From NCBI GenBank assembly GCA_964598565.1, contig CAZRCG010000001.1, positions 503,798-567,797 on the forward strand: a stretch of DNA of 64,000 nucleotides. The letters are read 5' to 3'. Shown one piece after another: positions 53,172 through 61,027 of the stretch. This stretch comes from CAZRCG01 sp964598565 (GTDB lineage Bacteria; Bdellovibrionota; UBA2394). The notes beneath the pieces are model-generated. The model was not told the DNA's origin. It was given only the letters and a program-made list of their open reading frames with translations, and did no database searches. A program made the position numbers and the translations under genes. Numbering within the stretch: the first letter of the stretch is position 1; each line of letters opens with the position of its first letter.

Positions 53172-54551
53172 ATGCAATCCACACAGTTAAAAGAAAAAAC
53201 TAACGAAACATCCCGTTTAGATACGGCCTCGGTGGATTATCGAGTATGTCGCGAAGCAATGGAAGATCCGAAAAAATTTGACGAGCTAGCCCGCTGGGGA
53301 CGAAAAGAGATTCAAATTGCCGAGACTGAAATGCCGGGCCTTATGGCCCTGCGTAAGGAGTTTGGCACTAAGAAACCCCTTAAAGGAGCTCGAATTGCCG
53401 GCTGCCTTCATATGACGATTCAGACAGCTGTCTTGATTGAAACTCTCATTGAGCTGGGGGCTAAGATTCGATGGTCCTCCTGTAATATTTTTTCGACACA
53501 AGACCACGCTGCTGTAGCGATAGCAGCCGCGGGCATTCCTGTTTTTGCGTGGAAAGGCGAAACTGAAGAAGAGTTCAACTGGTGTATTGAGCAAACCATC
53601 ACGGGCTGGGGAAAAGAAGGATTCAATCTCATTTTGGATGATGGCGGAGACCTCACCAATATGATGCACGAAGATCGCTTCGCAGAAGAAATGAAGAACG
53701 TTCTAGGTCTTTCCGAAGAAACCACCACCGGCGTTCACAACCTTCAGATTCTTCTAAGCAAAGGCAAATTGAAGGTTCCTGCCATCAACGTGAACGATTC
53801 CGTGACGAAGTCCAAATTTGATAATCTCTATGGCTGCCGAGAGTCTCTTGCGGATGGCATCAAAAGAGCCACCGGCGTGATGTTGGCCGGAAAAGTTATC
53901 ACCGTAGCTGGTTACGGCGACGTGGGTAAGGGATGCGCTCACTCGATGCGTTCTTATGGAGCTCGCGTACTCGTAACCGAGATTGATCCCATCTGTGCGC
54001 TACAAGCCTCTATGGAGGGCTTTGAAGTCGTCACCATGGAAGATGCGACACCTGAAACCGATATTTTTGTAACAGCCACCGGATGTTGCGATATTATTAC
54101 TGAGCAGCATTTTCAAAAAATGAAAGACGGGGCCATTGTCTGCAATATTGGGCACTTTGATATTGAAATCGATATGGCTTGGCTCAATAAAAATTCAACG
54201 TTCGATGAAGTAAAACCGCAGGTCGATATTCATACCCTAAAGAATGGTCGAAAAATAATCGTCTTGGCCAAGGGTCGTCTTGTAAATTTGGGCTGCGCTG
54301 CTGGGCATCCGTCTTTTGTGATGAGCTCGTCATTCACCAACCAAACGTTGGCTCAAATTGAGCTCTACACCAATGGTGCGGCCTACAAGGCAATCGATGT
54401 GTATCGCCTGCCCAAAATTTTGGATGAGAAAGTCGCCGCGCTGCATTTAGATAAATTGGGCGTCAAGCTGACCAAACTCAGTCCCAAGCAATCAAAATAT
54501 CTCACCGTGGATGTTTCGGGGCCCTTTAAGCCTGAGCACTATCGCTACTGA
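53172..54551 (+). CDS. ahcY: S-adenosylhomocysteine hydrolase
   Basis: 459 residues from the ATG at 53172, which has a perfect AAGGAG upstream; an ATG at 53139 would add 11. It removes SAH, the product and inhibitor of methyltransferases. ARWGRKEIQIAETEMPGLMALRKEFG is at the N-terminus, STQDHAAVAIA and NVNDSVTKSKFDNLYGCRESL are substrate-site motifs, VAGYGDVGKGCAHSMRSYGARV binds NAD, and the C-terminus ends in FKPEHYRY as expected. Confidence 0.96.
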   Translation: MQSTQLKEKTNETSRLDTASVDYRVCREAMEDPKKFDELARWGRKEIQIAETEMPGLMALRKEFGTKKPLKGARIAGCLHMTIQTAVLIETLIELGAKIRWSSCNIFSTQDHAAVAIAAAGIPVFAWKGETEEEFNWCIEQTITGWGKEGFNLILDDGGDLTNMMHEDRFAEEMKNVLGLSEETTTGVHNLQILLSKGKLKVPAINVNDSVTKSKFDNLYGCRESLADGIKRATGVMLAGKVITVAGYGDVGKGCAHSMRSYGARVLVTEIDPICALQASMEGFEVVTMEDATPETDIFVTATGCCDIITEQHFQKMKDGAIVCNIGHFDIEIDMAWLNKNSTFDEVKPQVDIHTLKNGRKIIVLAKGRLVNLGCAAGHPSFVMSSSFTNQTLAQIELYTNGAAYKAIDVYRLPKILDEKVAALHLDKLGVKLTKLSPKQSKYLTVDVSGPFKPEHYRY

Positions 54552-54620
54552 GAGTTAAATCTCGAGGCCTCATTCTGATTTTTGTAGTGAGGTGTTTTGT
54601 AGGGAGATAGGGGATTCTTT

Positions 54621-55085
54621 ATGCTGAGTCTTTTATTGATATCGATCTTTGTAGCAACCGATATTGGGAGCCAATCGGGAATTGTGAGTTTAACGTCAGG
54701 GACTATCACATGTTCCTACTCAGGAGGCTTTGCCAAAGGAATGTCAGATTTTAAAGTAGGTTCGTATGGCGCTGATCCTGATCGCTTTTGTTTTGGACTT
54801 AATTCCGATGCCCGATCTGATTTTATGAGTGCTTATGACGAGGGCAGAGATCATGCCTACCTGTTTGAAAAAGCCAAGATCACAATTATTCCTCACTCAA
54901 GGTCAGCATTTTTAGAACTGTTAAAAGAAGCCCGCGGCCTCATGGCACAGGCAGAACGCCCCAGCCCACAAACCACCAACTTCGAAGAACGCTTGAAGGC
55001 TCTCGAAGCTGAGAACGCAGACTTAAAAAATCAACTTACGATTCTTCGCGGCCTGAACGGTACAGCAGAGACGACCGAGCCCTGA
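54621..55085 (+). CDS. Small exported protein with C-terminal coiled coil, unknown
   Basis: 154 residues. MLSLLLISIFVATDIGSQSG is a short signal peptide. The middle is Gly/Asp/Tyr-rich with two cysteines (ITCSYSGG, FCFGLN), possibly a disulfide. The end (FEERLKALEAENADLKNQLTIL) is a leucine heptad coiled coil, a typical oligomerisation tail. GGAG-like purines precede the ATG. No domain recognised. Its stop is two bases from the end of the convergent VWA gene. Confidence 0.65.
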   Translation: MLSLLLISIFVATDIGSQSGIVSLTSGTITCSYSGGFAKGMSDFKVGSYGADPDRFCFGLNSDARSDFMSAYDEGRDHAYLFEKAKITIIPHSRSAFLELLKEARGLMAQAERPSPQTTNFEERLKALEAENADLKNQLTILRGLNGTAETTEP

Positions 55086-55086
55086 A

Positions 55087-56337
55087 TCAGTAATCGACTC
55101 GGACATCAATAGCTGCCGATGGATCATAATTGTCGAAGGCCTCTGGTTTAAATCGAACGACTTTGTCACCAACCGTGACGCTGTAATTCTGCGTTTCCAC
55201 CTCTTGTCCATTAAACATAACTTGAGGGGCCTTGTCAGCGCGAACTGCGCACTGCAGCTCCACTGATTTTTCAGCAAAAATGATTTTTTCTTGGAGATCC
55301 GCAAAGATGGGTTGGTAGCTAGATAGCGTTATGCTATGTATGCCGCCGTTTGTTTTCTTCGATAAAGCCATATGAGCTGTTCCGACTTTTGGAATGTCTG
55401 GGCCCGTGGCAGTTCCAACAATTGAGTGATAAACCATAGGCGTGGCCAGCCCGAGCGGCGCCAAAACCTGTTTCATCATTAAATAGGAGATCTCTGGATA
55501 AGCATTTTTCTCAGGATCCGTCGCCGAAAATTGAGTCCGATTAAACGCGACGTTTAAATCATCATCTGACAACGCAATAATATTTACGGCAATATTAGGT
55601 AATAAAAAGCTCTCCACGGCAATTGCCGACGAAACAGCGCTGACACAGCCAGGCGTATTGAAAAAATTAGACTGATAATCACGGGGTCTAAAATATTTGC
55701 CTGGGCCACTGCAGCTGTCGGCCGTCATCGATGCGCCCGAAAAGGGCTTATCTTCAGGAATCGGTGATGGCATCGCTTGCATAAAAGAGGCCGGCGCAAA
55801 CGCTCTATAGAATGCAATATCCGCCCACTTCGACCATGTCCTTTGCTCAATATACTTTACGTTAGGGTTGGCCAGCTGAGTTTGAAATGGATTCGCTCCA
55901 GGGCTGAGTTTTCTAGGCGCGTCGACTGTTGTGTTGAAAATGAGGACGATTCTGTAATTGTTTCCCGAGGCAGAGTTGATACCGCTAATAAACTTCTGAA
56001 TCTGTTCAACAACTTTTGATATTTCTCGATCCATCGAACCACTATCGTCGATCAAGAAAACGACGTTAGCACCCCGAGTAGCCGAAGGGACTATACGACC
56101 TTCAAACGACGACTCTTGACACACAGGGGTGATGGGATCTGAAGGCATTCGTATAGGAGTTGTCCCCGCAATAGGCTGTGGAGCTTCTTCTTGCTCAAGA
56201 TTTGGATCAGGATCCACTTCACTATTAAGAGCGGCAGGGGCGATTTCATCAAACTGAGGTGTTCCGGCGCAGCCGTATGCAAGAAAAACGGCGATGGCCG
56301 GCAAAGCAACTAACCTATTTAATATCGACGTTTTCAT
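55087..56337 (-). CDS. VWA-domain lipoprotein
   Basis: 416 residues from the ATG at 56337. LPAIAVFLAYGCAG is a lipobox-type signal, so the Cys would be lipidated. A Pro/Glu-rich linker (residues about 27-60) leads to a von Willebrand A domain: VVFLIDDSGSMDREISK holds the MIDAS DxSxS, with metal-site Thr and Asp later (FSGASMTAD, IIALSDDDLN). The VWA domain has several cysteines. Such proteins mediate protein contacts at the surface or in the periplasm. The partner is unknown; a protease with PDZ lies divergently next to it. Confidence 0.82.
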   Translation of the reverse strand: MKTSILNRLVALPAIAVFLAYGCAGTPQFDEIAPAALNSEVDPDPNLEQEEAPQPIAGTTPIRMPSDPITPVCQESSFEGRIVPSATRGANVVFLIDDSGSMDREISKVVEQIQKFISGINSASGNNYRIVLIFNTTVDAPRKLSPGANPFQTQLANPNVKYIEQRTWSKWADIAFYRAFAPASFMQAMPSPIPEDKPFSGASMTADSCSGPGKYFRPRDYQSNFFNTPGCVSAVSSAIAVESFLLPNIAVNIIALSDDDLNVAFNRTQFSATDPEKNAYPEISYLMMKQVLAPLGLATPMVYHSIVGTATGPDIPKVGTAHMALSKKTNGGIHSITLSSYQPIFADLQEKIIFAEKSVELQCAVRADKAPQVMFNGQEVETQNYSVTVGDKVVRFKPEAFDNYDPSAAIDVRVDY

Positions 56338-56547
56338 GAGAACCATCCAATCTTGGATCAATCTGTCAATAATGTTGGAATCTCTACTTAGAATGAAAGC
56401 AACTGTCGTGCCACGAAGTGAAGGTCGAAGGAGCCTGCTAGGGCGTGTTATACCGCGACCAACAGACACTTTTGCCCGACTCCGAGTGACGTTTTTTGTC
56501 GATTTTCGACAAGACGCCTGATAGGAGTCGAGCTGGGAGTAATACTC

Positions 56548-58422
56548 ATGAAATTAGAAAACGTCGCGATGATGAGCCCCAGGCTCACCAGAGTCATGGC
56601 TGCCTCAATTTTGTTTTATAGTTGTTTCTTTTGCAAAGGTAGCGTTAACGCCGAGAGCCCGCCGGCGACCTCTAAAAATTCTTCTGGAGAGTCGATTAAA
56701 GTTGCTCTTACTCAAGGCCAGCAAGCCGCCATGGCTGGTCGCCTTTCTACGGTTCGCATAAAGAATTATACGACCAATATGATCAATCCGATGGAACGAG
56801 TTATACCTGGGTTACCCCCTAGCATCGGCATTAACTCGAGTGGAACCGGCATCGTTTTTGAAATTACCGATAAGGAAATTTTTATTGTCACTAATAAGCA
56901 TGTGGTAGATTCCAAAAATCCCGTTGTTTATAAGCAAGCCCTGTATGTGGACTTGCTCACTCAAGATGGCAGGACTATCTCGGTTCAAGCTGAGCCCATG
57001 TTTTTGCATAGCTTTGTTGATATGGCTGTTCTGCGGGTGCCCTTAGAACCTCTTGGAGATTATGCACAGCATCTTCTTATTCAGCCTATATTGCGGCTCA
57101 ATGCGCAGACGGTCGGCGATGCCGAAACGGCTCACAGTATTTCGCAGGTGCTTTCTCAACCAGGCAGACGTGTGATTGTTGTTGGAAATCCAGCAGGTGA
57201 AGAAAACTGGATCACGTCGGGAGTTATTTCGTCCAACAATACAACCGCGTCTTCTGTAGCGATTGGAATGGATGCGTCGATTAATCCCGGCAACTCGGGT
57301 GGCCCCGTGATCGACGAAGAAACAGGCGCACTCTTGGGCATGAGCACTTTTGTGCTCTTAGAGCGAGAAAATATGGGCTATATAGTCCCAGCCCGGATGA
57401 TGGAACTAATATACTCTGTGTTTCGCGCGGGGTCGTGGTTGAAATTTGAACCTCACTTTGATTTCAAGGTGGAGCCTGTTGCGCGCACGGCTATTTTGCG
57501 TCGGGCGCAAGTCGTCCCTGCGCTGGCCACAGCTTTAAAGACCGAGGCCCCCGATTTTCTCGAATCAGACGAACATATTTTTTCGGTTTCCTACGGTGGC
57601 TCCAGCGGTTTAAAGGTGGGCGATTATATTCTTGAAATCAATGGGCGAGCTCCGGGCCTCAATGAAGAACTTTTAAACGTCAGCCTCTTTAGTTCTACGC
57701 AGAAATATATTCCCGTAAAGATCTTGCGTGGAGATAAAGTTGTTAATACCAGAATTCGTTTGCTCAACATGAAGGCTCACCAACGACGGGCCCTGCGATC
57801 ATTTGTTTACCTCGATGGCCTTCTACTTCAAGATTTACTGCCGAACGATGCTCGTCCAGCCTCCGAGCCTACGGGAGGTGTGATTGTTCGCGAGATCCAC
57901 CATCTTTCGTTCGCGCTTACCCCCTATAGCCACTTGCGAATCACGCCTGGAAGCATCATCACGTCGATTCGAACGAAACATTCTAGCGATTGGCAAAAAA
58001 TTAGAAACCTGTCTCACCTAAAAACCATACTGTCGTCTCTTTCCAAGGGCGACTCGGTGGAGTTATCGTCCTATATTCCTGATCTTGAAAAATGGCTGAA
58101 AGGCCGTGTTCACTTGGTGGATCATCCTCGAATAGCATCATTTCCACTGTTCAGTTTAGCAGCCGACAGCAATACACCCGCCAACTTTCCGGGGGTGCGC
58201 CTCTCTGCAGAGCAGTACCGCGAGGCTTGGCCTCTTCGAGACCCTTTTCACGAAGCGCGAGACCCCATCAGACATATTGGAAAAATTCGTCCCGGCGTAG
58301 GGGGAGTCGGCAAGGCATCAGAAACCACTTTAACTGCGGTAGGCCACGATGCCGTGGGCTGTGCCCATGGCTTGCTTGTGCTTCAGAGAAGCCAAGGATT
58401 TCAAGCAGGGGATGGAATTTAG
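56548..58422 (+). CDS. Exported HtrA-like (S1C) serine protease with PDZ
   Basis: 624 residues with GGAG eight bases upstream of the ATG. The N-terminus (MAASILFYSCFFCKGSVNAES) is a signal peptide. The trypsin-fold triad is H118 (TNKHVVD), D158 (FVDMAVLR) and S250 (NPGNSGGPV). A PDZ-like domain follows (about residues 320-410: VSYGGSSGLKVGDYILEINGRAP), and a second degenerate one (about 475-540: LRITPGSIITSIRTK). It is longer than most DegP-type enzymes. Role likely in periplasmic protein quality or processing. Confidence 0.85.
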   Translation: MKLENVAMMSPRLTRVMAASILFYSCFFCKGSVNAESPPATSKNSSGESIKVALTQGQQAAMAGRLSTVRIKNYTTNMINPMERVIPGLPPSIGINSSGTGIVFEITDKEIFIVTNKHVVDSKNPVVYKQALYVDLLTQDGRTISVQAEPMFLHSFVDMAVLRVPLEPLGDYAQHLLIQPILRLNAQTVGDAETAHSISQVLSQPGRRVIVVGNPAGEENWITSGVISSNNTTASSVAIGMDASINPGNSGGPVIDEETGALLGMSTFVLLERENMGYIVPARMMELIYSVFRAGSWLKFEPHFDFKVEPVARTAILRRAQVVPALATALKTEAPDFLESDEHIFSVSYGGSSGLKVGDYILEINGRAPGLNEELLNVSLFSSTQKYIPVKILRGDKVVNTRIRLLNMKAHQRRALRSFVYLDGLLLQDLLPNDARPASEPTGGVIVREIHHLSFALTPYSHLRITPGSIITSIRTKHSSDWQKIRNLSHLKTILSSLSKGDSVELSSYIPDLEKWLKGRVHLVDHPRIASFPLFSLAADSNTPANFPGVRLSAEQYREAWPLRDPFHEARDPIRHIGKIRPGVGGVGKASETTLTAVGHDAVGCAHGLLVLQRSQGFQAGDGI

Positions 58423-58451
58423 ACCGCCTAAAAAGGCTTAAATGGATTAAA

Positions 58452-59501
58452 ATGAGGGCTGTGGTCTTAACCAAGTACTCGAGCCTCTTTCTCTACAATA
58501 GTCACCTTCACAAATACCCGATAAAAGCGGGTATGTTTTTTGTGGCCGCTGCGTTTCTCTTTGCCTCACCTGGGCTCAGCGAAGACACCTCCCAGCGCGG
58601 ATCTCGCGTTGGCAGTTTTATTTCGCGGTGCTGGAACGCAATCTTTGGCTTATCTCAACAGTCACCAAAACCACAGGAGCTTAAAGAGCCTAAAAAATCC
58701 GACAATACAGAGCTGAATAACCCCTCAACTCCATCGTCGGCAGAGGGCCCACTCCGCCGACGATTCCGCAGTCAGGTCCTGAGACCCCAACCAAAGAGCG
58801 CAACCACTACCTTGGACCAGGCCTACTTCGATCGATGGCGAAATATCCTACCTCTTCTATTAGAAATTCGCATTCGAGATACATTGCAGCTCGAAGCCCT
58901 TCGCACAGAATTTGGCGGTCAACAGAGTGATGATGAAATCTATAAGATAATTGATAAGGTCCGGTCGGCCCTGATGGGGGACGGTGAAAATCTTGGGGCC
59001 TACGAGAGTCTGCTAGCTGCCATGCAGACATCCCATCAACTAAACCTGCAGAAACGGCACACCGCGAAACAAGGACATGGTGGTGAAAAAGTACCAGATC
59101 GTCCAATTCTTACCCGAGGGACCATGAAACGAATTTATGAGACGCTCAATCATATCCTACCAGAGAGCTTGCAGTCTGATGATACGTTTGACACACAACG
59201 ACGAGCCTCATGGAAAGTTCGTGCCGACAGACCCTCGTCAAACGACAGAGGAAAACGGAGCGATTTTACAAATTTGAATAGTCTATTCCTGAGCCTCCTT
59301 GTTCCTGATAAATCTAAAAAATCTCTCGCCGATATTCAGAATATCCAGAAGAGGCTCGAAGAGTTAAAACCCTATCCAAGATTTAATAAGCTTATGGTAG
59401 CCATTTGGATAGATGCCTATTATATCGCCAATGGGTACTCACCGAGCGAGATCCTCCCTCACTCTAGCTCTAACACTTTGTCTATTTCTAACCCAGAATA
59501 G
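58452..59501 (+). CDS. Exported protein of unknown function
   Basis: 349 residues from the ATG at 58452, 29 bases after the protease stop; an ATG at residue 28 would leave the signal peptide MFFVAAAFLFASPGLSED. The mature part is basic and Ser/Pro-rich near the N-terminus (residues about 60-110) and helical after that. It may be co-transcribed with the protease and could be its substrate or partner, by position only. Its last 14 bases overlap the remnant at 59488. Confidence 0.6.
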   Translation: MRAVVLTKYSSLFLYNSHLHKYPIKAGMFFVAAAFLFASPGLSEDTSQRGSRVGSFISRCWNAIFGLSQQSPKPQELKEPKKSDNTELNNPSTPSSAEGPLRRRFRSQVLRPQPKSATTTLDQAYFDRWRNILPLLLEIRIRDTLQLEALRTEFGGQQSDDEIYKIIDKVRSALMGDGENLGAYESLLAAMQTSHQLNLQKRHTAKQGHGGEKVPDRPILTRGTMKRIYETLNHILPESLQSDDTFDTQRRASWKVRADRPSSNDRGKRSDFTNLNSLFLSLLVPDKSKKSLADIQNIQKRLEELKPYPRFNKLMVAIWIDAYYIANGYSPSEILPHSSSNTLSISNPE

Positions 59502-59679
59502 CGTTGATTCTTTTAAGACGTGCGGCAAGCAATTCTACCGAAAATGGTTTCACGATATAATCGGTCACTCCCGAGGCAACGGCATGTCGAACTTCGAATT
59601 GCGGCTGTTGAGTATTTTTATCAAATGGCGGCGTGAACTTGGGGACTATTTCCCAAGAATCAGACTTATAGCATACCAT
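59488..59679 (-). pseudogene. C-terminal fragment of a response-regulator receiver domain
   Basis: The frame ends with VASGVTDYIVKPFSVELLAARLKRINAIL, which is the final helix-strand-helix of a CheY-like receiver domain, with the conserved Lys in VKPF. The phospho-acceptor Asp and the whole N-terminal half are missing; the upstream part has no receiver features. It overlaps the ends of both neighbours. I read it as a deletion remnant, possibly marking a rearrangement border. Confidence 0.65.
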
Positions 59680-60596
59680 GGAGTCTTATTGTGATATGGG
59701 TCTGCGAAGTGTTGATAAATCTCAATTCCAGCATCTCTATAGTGTTGGAGAAATGGGGGCGTATAATCGTCTCTTTTTACAATTCCCCTTTCAACTCCCT
59801 CCGTGATCCGAACTACTCGACCTTTATACTTTTCTTTAATCTCCGCCACTGAAGGAAAACCGTCTGGAGGGTAATCATAAGAAGTGGGGGGACGAGTTAA
59901 AAAACCGGTCGAATTTCTATGGGCGTCCATGACAATGGCAAGGGGACTGTTTGGCCTCAAATTCTTTTTTGCAGCTTCCATTCTGTCTGCATAATATTTC
60001 ATGGCTCCGATCGGCTGTAGTTGAAAATCTTTATCTTTTGCCCCTCTCAGATTTCCCATTTTAACAATAGGTTGATACCCTGCTTCGGCTAAAGTTACAC
60101 CTATAGCAATGCTGTGTGCATGCCCTGAATCAACAATCACCAAAGCACCCAAATTTTTATATTCCTGTATTCGATTTTTTACGAGTTGAGCAGCCATCAT
60201 ATCTGACTCATTCTTGCGTTGCGGGATTCGATCCCATAAACTTTGAGATTCTGAATTCATGAGACTTAAATCTAAAAATTTCTGTCCTTCACTCCCCGCA
60301 ACAGGAGAAAACGCAGCTCGAACCTCGTCAAAATTCCGGTGTGGCGAATCAGGAAAAACTATGGTCTGTCGGACTGTCTCAGGATGAGAAAATGGATCTA
60401 AACTTTTCGATCCCAAGAACTCAAGTGCATCAAAACAAAAGCCCGCCAAAATATCAGACTTCGGAAAGTGCAGTGGCAACCGCTTATTCAAATCTCCATC
60501 GGCAGCGATTAAAGAATGAACATGAAAAAAGAAACCGACTAAGATGAATCGTCGTATTTTCGTACTAACGATTGATTTTAGGACTTTAAAATTCAT
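59646..60596 (-). CDS. Exported protein of unknown function
   Basis: 316 residues. KIRRFILVGFFFHVHSLIAA-DG is a signal peptide. The middle (ALVIVDSGHAHSIAIGVTLAEAGYQPIVKMG, SPLAIVMDAHRN) shows alternating strand-helix segments with Asp, Ser and His that could form an active site, but no known family comes to mind. The gene is AT-rich compared with the housekeeping block. It lies on the chromosomal side of the truncated tRNA-Ser. Confidence 0.6.
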   Translation of the reverse strand: MNFKVLKSIVSTKIRRFILVGFFFHVHSLIAADGDLNKRLPLHFPKSDILAGFCFDALEFLGSKSLDPFSHPETVRQTIVFPDSPHRNFDEVRAAFSPVAGSEGQKFLDLSLMNSESQSLWDRIPQRKNESDMMAAQLVKNRIQEYKNLGALVIVDSGHAHSIAIGVTLAEAGYQPIVKMGNLRGAKDKDFQLQPIGAMKYYADRMEAAKKNLRPNSPLAIVMDAHRNSTGFLTRPPTSYDYPPDGFPSVAEIKEKYKGRVVRITEGVERGIVKRDDYTPPFLQHYRDAGIEIYQHFADPYHNKTPWYAISLILGK

Positions 60597-60671
60597 ATAA
60601 ATAAACCTTTCAACTATTCAATATGATTTACAAAAACCATTTGAGATACTTTACAAAATGAAGGGAAAGAA

Positions 60672-60735
60672 TGGCGGAGAGAGGGAGATTCGAACTCCCG
60701 TAGCCCGTTAAGGCTAACACGCTTTCCAGGCGTTA
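60672..60735 (-). pseudogene. 3' half of a tRNA-Ser(GGA) gene, attachment-site remnant
   Basis: On the minus strand, CTGGAAA (anticodon loop with GGA), the 3' anticodon strand GCGTG, the long Ser-type variable arm, the T-arm (GGGAG, TTCGAAT, CTCCC) and the acceptor end TCTCTCCGCCA are all present. Pairing stops after four anticodon-stem pairs, and no D-arm or 5' acceptor strand lies upstream. This is what remains on the far side of an element that integrated in the anticodon region and rebuilt the complete tRNA at its other end, which would be to the right of the window. Confidence 0.8.
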
Positions 60736-61027
60736 CCTGGATATTCATAAACTACTTCAAATCGTAATTTAAACCAAAACTAAGAGTGACGAGGCGGGCA
60801 GCATCATTGGTTGTTTACGGTTATTTTGGAGTAATTTTGAACGTTAGTTTCTCAAAAGTTTCCCAATTTAGCCGGCTCGCTCGACCCACCCGAATCAAAA
60901 GTCATCCTGCCCCAGGCGGAAACTTTAAAACAATCATGATATCAATCAGATAGAATGCATCGATTCGATCCATTTTCAACCAACCCAACTCCAAGAATTT
61001 AGGATATATAGGTTTCGATTCGCACCT
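60736..61027. other. AT-rich non-coding left end of the integrated element
   Basis: 292 bases between the tRNA remnant and the exported methyltransferase. No supported gene. It would hold the element end and the promoter of the gene at 61028; I see no clear -35/-10 pair. Confidence 0.5.

Noticed and set aside
60672..60735. Functional tRNA-Ser
   Set aside because: The 5' acceptor strand and D-arm are absent, so it cannot fold as a tRNA.
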